Source: Phragmites australis
Lineage: Eukaryota; Streptophyta; Magnoliopsida; Poales; Poaceae
Direction of reading: 5' to 3'
Assembly: GCF_958298935.1 (NCBI RefSeq)
Contig: NC_084921.1
Span: 37,405,501 to 37,469,500 of the forward strand
Length of the DNA stretch: 64,000 bases
A program made the position numbers and the translations under genes. Shown piece by piece: positions 26,779 to 37,819 of this stretch. The notes beneath the pieces were generated by a model. It had not been told where the DNA came from and did no database searches. It saw only the letters and a list, made by a program, of their open reading frames with translations. Position 1 is the first letter of the stretch; each line of letters starts with the position of its first letter.

Positions 26779-27951
26779 ATGCTAGCGTCTGGGAGAAGAA
26801 GACTGCTCTTTCTGTGCGCAAGCTTTGTGATTCTTTCGCTTCTTGCGCCATCCAACGGCGCGTCGAACTCCATGGAGAACATCAATCAAAGCCACAACAA
26901 GGCCGTGCACCCCTCGGAGGTAATCAGAGTGTTTTTCTTACATCTAGTTTGAAGTCTTTTCATCACACTCTAGGATTTTTAGTTCTGAATTATATTCAGA
27001 TAACAAAGCTTTGTTGATTCATATATTTAATGGTTTCTGGAACAAGCAGTGTTACACTATTGATTGAAGAAGTTGCTTTTCTTCCAGATGACACCCAAAG
27101 TATCATTTCAGCTCAAGCTACACGCATTGTTCCACTGGTCTTCTTTTGGTTTCTTGATGCCGGTAGGGATAATACTAGTCAGAATGTCAACCAAATCTCA
27201 AAACGGCCGATGCGTCAGATTCCTCTTCTGTTGCCATGTCATTTCGCAGGTTTGTATCTTCTGCGTGACATAACATTTTTCTTAGAAATGTTTTCTGTCT
27301 TATTGTTCCTTATAGAGCATCAGAAGATGATTCTGTGCTCAATCGAGTCTGCAGATCGCGGCTGTCCTTCTCGCTACAGGCGGTGCAGTACTGTCGTTAA
27401 TGAACTTCGAAAACTCCTTCAGTAACAATCACCAAAGAGTAGGACTGGCACTATATGCATTCATGTGGCTTCAGCCAATTATCGGGTTTTTCAGACCAGA
27501 AAGGTTGAAGAAAACAACTTTCCTTTTGTATCACAGCAACCTTTCGATACTTCCTACAAAGCTTATGCCTAGACCATATCCTGTTTCATATTTCTGCAGA
27601 GGTGTTAAGTTACGGAGTCGGTGGTACTTCTTCCATTGGATCCTCGGAATCGCAATCTGCGCTACAGGCATCACAAACGTCTACATTGGCCTGCGCATCT
27701 ACCATGACAGAACCACGAAGAGTGTGAGGCTTTGGACCGGCCTCCTCACCGTTGAGGTGTCCTTCCTGGCTTTCTTCTACCTCATGATAGACAGATGGAG
27801 CTACATGATGAAGCAAGGACATCTCCCCGTTCAGCAGCTAAGGACTACCGATAATCACAGAACCTATCCGACTACCCTTCGGAAGGAGCTGGCTATGGTG
27901 CAAAGTGAAATGTCCAAACAAAAAGACAATGTAGGAAGGCTGGCCCTGTAA
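26779..27951 (+). CDS. Cytochrome b561-domain membrane protein (no DOMON domain)
   Basis: Predicted haem-b transmembrane protein of the cytochrome b561/ferric reductase group, thought to move electrons across membranes, often from ascorbate. Four exons join in frame: 26779-26919, 27088-27249, 27355-27503 and 27600-27951, giving 267 residues. Exon 1 encodes a signal peptide (residues 1 to about 27, RRRLLFLCASFVILSLLAPS). About five membrane spans follow. Candidate haem ligands are His59 or His63 (LHALFHW), His97 (CCHVISQ), His127 (NNHQRVG) and His163 (YFFHWILG). The C-terminal tail after the last span is hydrophilic. There is no DOMON domain, as in the short plant family members of the At2g30890 type. 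All junctions are GT-AG and the frame is intact. The substrate is unknown. Confidence 0.9.
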
Positions 27952-28646
27952 AGTTTGCTGAAGAATATGGCAATGCTGCTATGGGTTGTTAACTTGTTTG
28001 GTTTGAGAGGTGTGCCTTTTATAGAACATGTGAGAGATCTTCCGGAATATTGTACAGTTTTTACACTTGAATTGAAATTGAAGAGGATTGGAGCCTCTGG
28101 TGTTGTATCTTGCACTTTGCCTTTTGGATTTCGTTTCGAGCTACCATTTAGGCAGTTTATCGAAAGCAGACAGGTGCAACATTATACTAGTATGTCTTCA
28201 GGGACGAAATGATCATAACTGTGTTTGATGGAGGTCCATGTTCTAATCATATGTTCATTGTTCTATGGGCGCACATTTTTTCCAGGTTTGTCAGAATCAG
28301 CACTTAAGGAGACGCAACATTTCACAGTGCTAATTTTAAAGAGAGGAAGAGATTACCTTGAATTTGTACCACATGATTTTTTATCGATACACAACTTAAT
28401 TTATATCATTATTTCTGTTGGTATTCAGTGTTCTGCATGTCTTCTTCGTGGTGTTCATATCGGTTCTATCAATGTTTCTTATGCTAAATCTTTGCAATAT
28501 CAAGTGCTTACAACCTTTCATACAGAACCTACTTACCCCACATACAACTTATTAGTATGTATATATACAATTCTATTCCAGAGCAAAACCATCCTTCCTA
28601 TATACCAGTCTGAAGATGACTAGTTTAAGAACCTACACCTTTTCAT
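27952..28646. other. Convergent 3' intergenic region
   Basis: The 3' untranslated tail of the CYB561-type gene meets the 3' end of the minus-strand gene ending at 28647. Open frames at 27955-28212 and 28225-28623 show no domain. No gene is recognised. Confidence 0.5.
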
Positions 28647-29745
28647 TCAAGGCAAGAGCTGGATATAACCAGTTAGGACAGCAATAGCTAAAATGGCGAA
28701 AGGCGGGACGAGGACAAACGCCCCAACAGTCGCGAAGAACACCGAGTCATTACGTCCACTGACCTTGGTAAGCAGGGCCTGCCTCTTGATGTTCCTCCTC
28801 TGTGACACGGTCAGGTTGTTGAGGCTCTTCAGGCCTTCCTTCAGTTTCTTGCCCAATGGGAGGGTGAACTCGTCAACCTTACCGTTGGCTAGCGCCGACA
28901 ATTGCTCGCGGATAGTAGTGCGCTGACGGGGTTCTGTTGGCGTACCATTCTCTAAGCCTATCGAGCCAGTTCGTAGTTGTCGTAAGAGTCGATTTTGGAT
29001 CAGGTTGACAACGAGGTATTATCATTTAGTAGGCTTACCAATGCCATCATATGTTGGGGATGTCAGTTGCTCCAGGAGGTCCAGCTGGGTGCGCGCCGAA
29101 GAAACTTCAGAACATAACATGGTGATGTTAGTCATCTCACCTGGTAGCCATTAGCAGCATGGCAAGAAACAGGCTAGATATGGAAATTGCAAATCCAAAT
29201 AGGAGTAGAGTCATACTTCAAACAACAACAACTTGACTTTAGTTAACGGCACTTCCATTTCATCTGAAATTCAGGCTTGAATGGCCAAGGAATTGGATTT
29301 GCATTATCTCCGATATAGCATAGATAGAATGTAAACTCATACAATTGAAATATATATTATTGGTTGCGAGGGATACAACTGAAACATTGTATATGTTGAT
29401 ATCGCCATCGCGATCAACAGGTTACTGAATGTAGCATGAACACACAATTCATATGCTCTGCAACCATTTGCCTTGTTTCGTCAGAGAAAAGAAAGTGCAG
29501 TACGGATGTTCCAGCACAACTAACGATAGCTCAATAGCTCGAGGGTTGCAAGGTGCAGGCGGTACGGTACCTGTGACGCCGGATTCCTGCGTGGCGCCTT
29601 CTTGACGCGCAGCCGCCTTGCAGCTGCCGAGCGACCTCTGCGCGGGGGCGACGGTGGCCTTGAGGGGTGCCCTGCCGCTCTTCAACGCCGCAGCGTCCAC
29701 GGCCTGGAGCCTCGTGGTGGAGGACGGGGAGAAGCTGCACGCCAT
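28647..29745 (-). CDS. Small plastid-type single-span membrane protein, function unknown
   Basis: Three exons join in frame on the minus strand: 29571-29745, 29039-29104 and 28647-28957, giving 183 residues. The first 50 or so residues are rich in Ser, Ala, Thr and Arg with almost no acidic residues (MACSFSPSSTTRLQAVDAA...), typical of a chloroplast transit peptide. The mature part has a short helical stretch (ARTQLDLLEQLTSPTYDG), a basic region (SQRRNIKRQALLTKVSGRND) and one C-terminal hydrophobic span ending GYIQLLP. I know similar proteins in plants only as uncharacterised. Plastid membrane location is inferred from the N terminus and the span. Splice sites are GT-AG. Confidence 0.8.
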
Positions 29746-30839
29746 GGATCGGTCGACGCAGGTCAGGCCGTCACGAGGCGATAGAGGAAGGTAGTAGAAG
29801 GGGTCCGCCGGTTGCTCGACGTGGCCTTATTACCAGAAGATCGGCAGATTCGCAATTTTTTCGCGGCGTGAGTGGAACCGCACGTCTCGACCACAGGATG
29901 GCCGGCCCGGCGAGGGGAGAGTGAAGCGCTGGCACGGCCGCGGCGCACCACATGTTCGAGCGCCGTTTGGAGCTGGGTGGATGGGCGGTCCCGCAGAATA
30001 ATGTTCTAGAACGAGCTTGCTCCAAGGACCGGCTGTGCTGTGGTTGAGATTTTTTTTATTTATATATATTTTTTATTTCTGAAATTTACAAAAATATATG
30101 TCTGTTTTGAAATTTGACATAAATAGACTTCTGTCGGCCTTTGAACCCGCGATAAATACGTATCACACATTCAACAAGTGACATGAGGAAATCACTCCAT
30201 CGATTGGATGATTTGTTTCATCGCCCACATTTCATCTGTGTTTTATCGCCCATATTTCTCGATTGGATATAGATTAGGCATCCGACCTAGGTTGTAGTGT
30301 AGAGTAATGTTAGCAGATTTAATGTAGGGTTAGTTGTATTGTTATTACATCTATGTTTTTAGAGTAAGTTAGAGTAATTGTTAGACCTAGGACTTGATAC
30401 TTGGGTTTAGTTGGTTGAGTATTCAAGGTTACAACATTTGAAGTATGTTTTATTATGTTTAGATGTTGTAGATCTAGCATATATAGTTGTTGTAAGCTAA
30501 AATAAAAGCATTTTTTTTTATCGTGGTTAGATATGTAAGATAAGTGGTATTTAAATATTTTCTTCGGAGAAGGAGAAAATGGTCCAGATAGGGTAGATCT
30601 GTCGGGGTTTTAGTCAGTTTTTAAGGGTATAAGTAGACCAATAGAAAGGAGTTTTGGGACATTGTACATTAGATTAATGCGGGATTTCAAATTAGATCAT
30701 GAGCAATAAGATGCGACCATTAGCGTTGTAGTGAGTCGTGGAGGTGGAGATATTTTCTAGGAACTTTTTCAATAACTACAATCTCGGGTTGGAGGTGGTA
30801 CCTGAAGCTAGCAACTGAGGATAGTTGGCCACTTATGTT
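29746..30839. other. Promoter side of the plastid-type gene, then AT-rich DNA
   Basis: Up to about 30040 the sequence is GC-rich and probably holds the promoter of the minus-strand gene starting at 29745. After that it is AT-rich, with a TTTATATATATTTTTTATTT tract near 30058. Part of 30560-30839 may belong to the MuDR-like remnant that follows. No gene is seen. Confidence 0.4.
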
Positions 30840-31265
30840 GTTTGCTCAATGGAGGTATAGGGAGGGAGTTGGGAAGTTGCATGTTGGACACGAAGGTGTA
30901 GCAAATATTGTGGTGGAGGATGATAAAATAGTGGTACACGAGGTGCAAGAACCGAATGCAGATCTCGGCTGATCGAATGGAACCAACGGGGTGAGGCAAA
31001 TAAGGGGGAACTCATCCCAGATATAGTTGAATTGATGGAGCAGGAGGATTTAGAGTACGAGGAAGAAGCTCCTGAAAAATGATAACTCAGATGATGAGGA
31101 TGATGTTCATGTCTCTGCGGATTGGAACAATCCTCATTTTGCAAACCTAGTGGTGAGTGAAGGTTATCACGTGCTGTGGGAGTACAATAAGAACAAGATG
31201 TGTCGGAGGCTAGGTACCCTGGCATCAAGGTCGTCAAGGATTTTGTAGTTCAATGGGCAACATTG
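30840..31265 (+). pseudogene. MuDR/Mutator-like transposase N-terminal remnant
   Basis: The plus strand reads an acidic stretch (DNSDDEDDVHVSADWNNPHF), then SEGYHVLWEYNKNKM and, after a one-base frame change, ARYPGIKVVKDFVVQWATLN. This order is the conserved N-terminal (DBD-type MuDR) region of plant Mutator-like transposases. Stops and frameshifts show decay. The catalytic core is absent, because the sequence changes into another repeat near 31270. Confidence 0.7.
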
Positions 31266-32683
31266 AATGTTCGAGATGTCATCTAGAGGGGGGGGGGGTG
31301 AATAGGTGTTTCTGAAAAATTAAAAAAAACTTTGTAGCGGATTAACAGAATATGAAACTTTTGGGTTTAGTCATCCAAGTTCAACTCGGACTTTCCGGAT
31401 ACAAAGAACGAAATTAAAATAAAAGTACACCTAAGCAAGTTTAGTTGATTCTATGTGTTACCACATGTTTCTAAAGATATAGTGAGTCCTTTTCACAAGT
31501 TATCTGCAATCACAAACACACAACCATGTAGATTATGACAAATCACCCAAAAGTTAACTAGAACAAGAATGAACACAAATGAGCAAAGAAGATAAGGATT
31601 TGTTTCCCGAAGTTCGGATCCAAGGATCCTACATCTCCATTGAGCTGCTTACAAAGAGCCAGGTCTCTTTCACCAAGCGACCACGAAGATCGAGTTTGGG
31701 CTTACTCAAAGTTCTCTTCCCTTGTAGAGGCGAGGATGAACCTTCACAAATGTCCTGTGTCACTCCACAAGCTTGGATGCTAGGCGAATGACGCCTAGAT
31801 ATCTAGGAGCTCAAAGCTCTAAGAGTAACAAACGCAAGGTCAGCTAAATGACATGAGACAAAGGTGATTGGATGACACCTAATAAATATGGCATGCCTTT
31901 TAGACCGTGCACGCGTTGCAGACCGTGGTAACTCGGCAGGCCTTTGGCCATACCCGTGACGCAGTAACAGGGTAGGCTTTAGCCTTGCGCATAACTCTAG
32001 GCTACTAGGGCATGCATACTAGCTCCTGCTAAATAAAATAGGCCAGGATATAGCAAGAAACTAGCACTACACTCCTATGCCCATTAACCAGTGCAAGTAC
32101 TTGGTCTCCGTTGTTTAAGTGTGCTACTCAACCTTACCCGGATCGAGAGTAAGTCAAAGCACATGTACCACCTAGCGTTGTTTTTTTTTTGTTGGTGTGC
32201 CAGGACATGTATGGCATTCACCTCCGCATATGCCCTCTCGCAAGTCTACCTTGGTGTTCAAGGGTGCCTTGCTCGAAGCTGCGGGCCTCCATCTCGATGA
32301 TGCGGACAAGCCTTGCGAGAATGACACAGTGCCGTCTCCCACGCTGGGAGAGGCGCCCGCAGAAAGACGGTGAGCCCGCGTGCACCGAGCAGCGTGTCAG
32401 CGACCTTCCCTCGTGCCTCAGGCCAGCGACAGCGACGTCAAGCTTGCGCAGAGTGACAAGCCCGCAGTGGTGCAGCCAATCCGCGACAGCAATATCGAGG
32501 TCGCAGAAGAAAAGATGAGTCTGCACGTTCGCAACACCAGATTGTGAGTCCCCGTCACATGATAGGCCGACCAATCTACCGAAGACCGCAGCAAGCCACC
32601 GCCAGTTATGTTCCCTGGTGGTGAGAATTCTCGATGCTACTCCCTTAGCCCAGCACGCTTCTTGTAGTGACTTTTTATCCGTG
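31266..32683. repeat. LTR-retrotransposon-like fragments
   Basis: From about 31270 a G-rich CTAGAGGGGGGGGG run leads into 'gtgaataggtgtttctg' and later 'cccgaagttcggatccaagg', wording I recall from high-copy grass LTR elements. The stretch 32189-32683 is GC-rich and may be the leader and start of gag of the minus-strand element whose LTR follows. No intact coding region is seen. Family names cannot be given without a repeat library. Confidence 0.45.
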
Positions 32684-32703
32684 TCCCCACAGACGGTGCC
32701 ATC

Positions 32704-33050
32704 TGTTGGGGCACGAAACCATGCTTCGGACAGAGTGCGGCGAGAGCCTCTCCTAACTGGGAGGTTCAAGCTTGGAGAAGGACGATGTGCCAAGAGCAGA
32801 GAGCGAGAGGAAGAGATATGTGAAAAATGGATCCAAGGAATTCGGGCCCCCTGCCCGCCCCTTGGGGGCTCATTTTATAGAGAGAATGAGTATGAGAAAT
32901 TAGCTCCCAAAATTATATTATAATTATGTACATATGAGGCTATTACTAACCTTTTACTTCTTTTATATAGGCTATATCAATTTGAGAATTATAGTAGCCA
33001 TTGTATACTGCAGTACACCCTCGGGGTACTCATGGGCTGGGGTATTTTCC
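32704..33050 (-). repeat. Probable LTR plus primer-binding site of a Gypsy-type element
   Basis: On the minus strand an LTR-like sequence ends ...CCCCAACA at 32704 and is followed by TGGCACCGTCTGTGGGGA, close to the tRNA-Asp-type primer-binding site used by several plant Gypsy lineages. A CTATAAAATGAG box lies inside the presumed LTR, near 32873-32886. The 5' border near 33050 is approximate, and no second LTR or target duplication was found, so this is a fragment. Confidence 0.5.
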
Positions 33051-33422
33051 CCAAGGTCAAATAAGACTGTTTGCAATGGATCACTATCTTTGTAATGGAT
33101 GTCTTCCTGTTAATTATACTGTTTGCAAATAGGACTGTACAAGCTGTCTTCAGTCACTTCAAGTTGGTTTATTAGATACATAAATTGAAACGTCAAGATA
33201 AATGACTCCTGTATATCTATTGCTTGCTTGATATCATTGTGGAACAATATTTATGTTATTGCCTCCTGGTTAGATCAGTGAACCTTATCGCTACCAGCCT
33301 AGCAGGTGATATCAATATATGATTGAACTATCGGCTTGAACACCTTGACTACTATTTGCTTATCACTTTAGACAATAATGTGTCTCAGGCCTTTGACTAA
33401 CTTGCACCATGTTATGTCTGCA

Positions 33423-33607
33423 GGGAGGTTCATGAGGAAGTGAGTGAGGCAAGGCAGAAGGCGTCGACAATGAGATCTCGACGACAAGAACAGGAGGCTG
33501 CTCGCAGAGAGAAACTCAGGCAAGCTTACCTCAAGAAACGCTTGGAGAAGTTAATTGCTGAAAAACAGGCCTCTTCAGCCAATGATGACCTACCGGCTGC
33601 TGGCTAG
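33423..33607 (+). CDS. Orphan 3'-terminal exon, coiled-coil protein C terminus
   Basis: A convincing acceptor (CTAAC branch-like site, then TTATGTCTGCAG ending at 33422) leads into about 60 codons and a stop at 33605-33607. The reading is strongly charged and helical: EVHEEVSEARQKASTMRSRR, EAARREKLRQAYLKKRLEKL, IAEKQASS. It looks like the coiled-coil end of a longer protein. I do not recognise the family. No upstream exons were found on the plus strand: the 2.6 kb before it is transposon debris. It may be the end of a gene stretched or cut by those insertions, or a captured fragment. Confidence 0.45.
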
Positions 33608-34205
33608 TGTATGTAGCTAGCTTAGTGTTTGTCCCCACATTTTTTCCAAGTAGCAGCTGTAGTAGTTCATGCAATCATGCAACTGATATTGGAAATATGT
33701 TTTGCGAGTGTTCCTTGTGATCCAGTAAAGTCAAATTTATGCATGTACAGATGGTTCTGCAGAATATTGTTGTGTACAAATCTAGGCAATGGCATCTTGA
33801 TACTCGAATTATTTACTTATTTGCTAGGCCTTCAGTTGATGTTTCTTCAGGCTTATTCCTGTTATGTTTCCCCCCCTGTAAATATATGTAAAGCCCAACA
33901 GTTGACGAATGTTGTAGACTCACAAAGTTGTCTCAGTTCTAATCACCTGGAAGTTGTAAAACTAATTTGATAAAGTACAAACGAGAGGAGGAGGAAGCAG
34001 GTTCCATATTCCCTTGTTTGGATAGGACCTGATGGTGTAAAGAAGCCCAAGGATAAAAAGCTCCATCGCGCTTTCTGTGATTCTTTCCAACTTGAAACGA
34101 AACAATTCTTGCTGGACTGCATATCATCCCGCCTCCAAACTATTCCCTGCGTGCTATTAAAGCAGAGGAGACAGCACTGCCGGACCACGACCTCACCGGA
34201 GAACA
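33608..34205. other. Intergenic region before the lipase gene
   Basis: AT-rich DNA containing the presumed 3' tail of the orphan exon and the promoter of the gene starting at 34206. An open frame at 33629-33970 shows no domain. No specific element was identified. Confidence 0.4.
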
Positions 34206-35423
34206 ATGGCCAATGCGGTGCCGAGCCAGAAGGCCAGCGAGGCCGCAGCGGTGGCGGCACCGACGCCAAATCCGTTCGAGTTTCATGTGTACGGCCCGCG
34301 CAACCTGCCGTCCCCCAGCTGGAGAGATCTCCTCCGCTCAAGCTGGTCAGTTGCGCATGGATGGTTAATTGCACTCACCTTCGCTTCTGTGAAGCAGACA
34401 ACAGCCTATTGCATTGCAATTTTTTATGCACGCAGGAAGGACCCCAACTACCGGCGCATGGTGATCGCGTGCTTCATCCAGGGGGTGTACCTGCTGGAGC
34501 TGGACAGGCAGGAGAAGCGCGATGAGCGCACGGGCCTCGCGCCGCAGTGGTGGCGGCCGTTCATGTACAGGCTCGCCCAGGTGCTCGTCGACGAGCGCGA
34601 CGGCTCCATCTACGGCGCTGTGCTCGAGTGGGACCGCCAGGCCGCGCTGTATGGCTACGTCCCGTTCCGCCCCACGGGCGCGCCGGCCGCCGTCGTGGCG
34701 CTCCGTGGCACGCTGCTGAGGGCGCCCACGTTCCGGCGCGACATCGAGGACGACCTCCGGTTCCTGGCCTGGGACAGCCTCAAGGGCTCCGTACGCTTTG
34801 CCGGCGCGCTGGCCGCGCTGCGAGCCGCGGCGCGCAGGCATGGCGCGGGCAACGTGTGCGTGGGCGGGCACTCGCTGGGCGCCGGGTTCGCGCTTCAGGT
34901 GGGCAAGGCGCTGGCCAAGGAAGGCGTGTTCGTGGAGTGTCACGTGTTCAACCCGCCATCCGTGTCGTTGGCCACGAGCCTCAGGGGATTCGCAGAGACG
35001 GCCGGCGAGATGTGGGGGCGCGTGCGCGCGTGGCTGCCCTACGTGGGTTCCGGCCAGGCCGCTGATGCGGGCGGCAGCGAGGCGAAAGCGTCGCTGGAGA
35101 GCGCGGGGACGGGCAGGTGGTTGCCGCACCTGTACATCAACACCAACGACTACATCTGCTGCTACTACACCGACGCGGCGAGCGGGACGGCGACCGTGAC
35201 TGCCAGAGGAAGCAGCGGGAGCGGCAGGGCGGCGTGTGGAGGGGACGGCGGCAAGGGCAATACGGGGCTTGCGAGGATGGTGCTGGTGTCCAAGGGGCCG
35301 ACCAAGTTCCTGGACGCGCACGGGCTGCAGCAGTGGTGGGTGGACGACGTCGAGCTGCAGGTGGCGCTCAACCACAGCAAGCTCATCGACCGCCAGCTCA
35401 GGTCTCTCTACGCCGCGCCATAG
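34206..35423 (+). CDS. Alpha/beta-hydrolase, class-3 lipase-like (At4g10955 type)
   Basis: Predicted serine esterase/lipase; the natural substrate is unknown. Two exons, 34206-34345 and 34436-35423, give 375 residues. The 90-base intron has a GTCAGT donor and a GCACGCAG acceptor. It contains no stop in frame, so the unspliced reading is also open and would add 30 residues. The spliced version restores the family sequence LLRSSWKDPNYRRMVIACFI and is preferred. The nucleophile elbow is GHSLG at residues 191-195 (Ser193). A conserved RGT-type strand (AAVVALRGTLL) precedes it, and LYINTNDYICCYY and the C-terminal LNHSKLIDRQL follow. Exon 2 is very GC-rich, so long antisense frames there are artefacts. 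No signal peptide is seen. Confidence 0.9.
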   Translation: MANAVPSQKASEAAAVAAPTPNPFEFHVYGPRNLPSPSWRDLLRSSWSVAHGWLIALTFASVKQTTAYCIAIFYARRKDPNYRRMVIACFIQGVYLLELDRQEKRDERTGLAPQWWRPFMYRLAQVLVDERDGSIYGAVLEWDRQAALYGYVPFRPTGAPAAVVALRGTLLRAPTFRRDIEDDLRFLAWDSLKGSVRFAGALAALRAAARRHGAGNVCVGGHSLGAGFALQVGKALAKEGVFVECHVFNPPSVSLATSLRGFAETAGEMWGRVRAWLPYVGSGQAADAGGSEAKASLESAGTGRWLPHLYINTNDYICCYYTDAASGTATVTARGSSGSGRAACGGDGGKGNTGLARMVLVSKGPTKFLDAHGLQQWWVDDVELQVALNHSKLIDRQLRSLYAAP

Positions 35424-35797
35424 GTGAGGCTGCAGTAGTTGAGACTTGAGAATAGTATCAGTGAGGTGGTGTGATGCTCTCATGGAACGGTGCGAGATGA
35501 TGAGCGCCTCCGAGTTAATGTCACCGTTTTCAATGTGAATTGTGTGTCAAGGGGCACTACTCCTATCGGTGCGAGTGCGAACACACGTTTTTTCGTTACC
35601 TCTTTGGGTGAAAATGAGATCGCAAGCTTATAAGTTATAACTTCATCACAAGTCAAGAACGATTTATTTAGCTAAATATATAAGATGGTGATTGGCAGAA
35701 ACAATTCGCGCTTGTTGCTTTGGGATTGTAATTTGCATCAGGCGAAGAAGTCACCCCCAGAAAAAGGTAACACGTGAAGGCTGTCAAAAAGGAAGGT

Positions 35798-35853
35798 CGA
35801 CTCCGCTGGGAATCGAACCCAGAATCTCTGGTTCCGTAGATCAGCGCCTTATC
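35798..35853 (-). pseudogene. Truncated tRNA-Arg(ACG) in the HMGB14 3' region
   Basis: The minus strand from 35853 to 35798 matches the D-arm end, anticodon arm (loop CTACGGA, anticodon ACG), TGGGTTCGATTCCCA T-arm and the 3' acceptor half CGGAGTCG of plant tRNA-Arg. The 5' acceptor half and A box are replaced by unrelated sequence, so no acceptor stem can form. It begins about 20 bases past the HMGB14 stop codon, on the same strand. Confidence 0.75.
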
Positions 35854-35874
35854 AAATTTAGAACAGCCTGATGT

Positions 35875-37326
35875 TCAATTGTAGTCTACATCTGATTCCT
35901 CTGACATTTCTCCACTGTCCTGCATGGGAAAATAAAATGAGCATGAAGGCATGGAAGGGCATTATACTTTCCTCCATAAGAAAACGTGGACAGAAATGAC
36001 AACTAAGAGGAAAAACATGTACAATATACACCTTTTTCTTATTATATTCAACCACCGCCTTCTCAAACTCTGCACGCTTCTCAGTAGCTATATCGTAATA
36101 CTTCACCCTTTCCTGGTGAAATGAATAGAGTGAAATTGTTAACATCAGACAAATATGACGAATTACATCTTGTCAGAACGCACTTTGATTCTTTACAAGC
36201 AAATTTAGAAGCCCTTTTTTGCAAGTTTCTCTATCAAATCATGTTCTTAGATAGTTTGACACAAGTCAATCACAAGTCAGAACTGCCGCATAGCTATGTT
36301 GTAAAAAGGGGAATTTCATAACCATATAGGAGTAGTCATATTTATGGACTGAAATAATCATAGTTCATCCTGATAGGTTCCATAGCAATGCTACTGTTTC
36401 TGTTTTCTCTATAGTTTGTTGATATGCATGAAAAGATAATAGCTAGGATGGATCATTGGCACAAAATCAAGGTTAAGTAACTGCATCTGCACACAAGCTG
36501 TTTACGAGGGAGCTCAAATACTGTAACATAGTCAGTCGAGACAGTACTTAGAAACTATATACCTACTGACCAATAAAAATAATAGCACACATGCAATTAT
36601 GCATGATCCAAATGGATTTTAGCTACAGTGCAAAAGAAAACCATTTCGAGGACATAGGTCACAAAACATCAACAGTTGAAGAACCCATGTCAATGCATCC
36701 CTTTAGCGCCTGGAATGGGCTACTCTCTAAACCCAACAATGAAAATGCAACCCAACCATGAAAATGCTCTAGCTAGTCCAAATTTAAACAAGGAAATTAA
36801 TAAATAAATAGATTTAGTTCTACCACTAGGCACATATCTCAAATTTCTAAAATTTTCCAAGATTAGTTATAGTAGACAAGAAAGAAGAGAATGGTCTAGA
36901 AAAAAGATAATAAAGAAGAGAATGATGCCAAAGGCAATTGCTTATGTTCTTTAACCTGGATGACCCTAATGAATCACTTCATAGAGCTTCCATTTGATTC
37001 CCACATATTGTTTATAATTGAACTAGTTCATAAAAAAGTACAAGCCAAACTATGTCTCCACTCCATGTGTTCAGATTTACATCAGTATGCAGCATGAGGG
37101 GACAAGTACCAAATGAAACACAGCTACAAGGCTGCAAGGGAGAAATACCAACCTCGAATGTCATTGTTTTCCATTTCTCGCCACATGCCTTCCCTATCTG
37201 CAGTGTCAGATATATTACTACATGACTAGGAGGTTTGAAGCATCAACATTTAAATAGCGTAAACTTACTTCCCGCATTGTTTTTGCACTTGGATTTTCTT
37301 GCTTGTAAGTCTTCCGGAAATCTTCC
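35875..37326 (-). CDS. HMGB14: HMG-box protein, HMGB14 type: exons 2-5
   Basis: Chromatin architectural protein that bends DNA through one HMG box in the nucleus. Exons 2-5 are 37269-37326, 37153-37197, 36032-36112 and 35875-35919. They continue exon 1 at 53526-53680 in matching phase (CT from exon 1 plus G from exon 2 gives Leu), for 127 residues in all. Exons 2-4 hold most of the box: EDFRKTYKQENPSAKTMRE, IGKACGEKWKTMTFE, ERVKYYDIATEKRAEFEKAV. Exon 5 gives a short acidic tail (DSGEMSEESDVDYN), as usual in plant HMGB proteins. The closest family member I know is Arabidopsis HMGB14 (At2g34450). Splice sites are GT-AG. The distance to exon 1 is due to a transposon complex. Confidence 0.88.
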
Positions 37327-37819
37327 CTTCAAAACAAACATAGAGTTTCAATATAAATTTGTTTAATACAAATGCTGAACCAACAGAATGAACTTCTTTG
37401 TTTGTATTACACCTAAGAATATGTGAAAAACCTCGAGGATAAGCAAGCAGTATGTTCAATGATGACGACTGGACGCAGCAGAAAGCATTCATATAAGCAG
37501 CTAGAATGTAACTGTTGAAGTTATTAGTCTCAGCAGTGATTAAAAAATTTGTAACCAACAAATGTATGGGAAGTAACAAAAGATACGATTTTCTTTTTGC
37601 TACATCTGTAATCGATCATTTGCAGTCTACTGTGGACTGTGGACTGGGTACAACAAGTGGTCGCTTTGGCAAATCAAAGATGCCCTTCAAATGAGAAAGA
37701 GAGGTGGTGCCCTTCACACACCGTGCAGTAGGATTACTTCACTAATGACGTTATTCTACAATCTCAATTCTGAACTTGAGATATGGATCGCAAAATAACC
37801 ATCCTCCAGCCGAGGACAA

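Noticed and set aside
34365..35483. 372-codon open frame on the minus strand
   Set aside because: It is the GC-rich antisense shadow of the lipase coding exon; no domain, and the sense frame carries GHSLG and family motifs.
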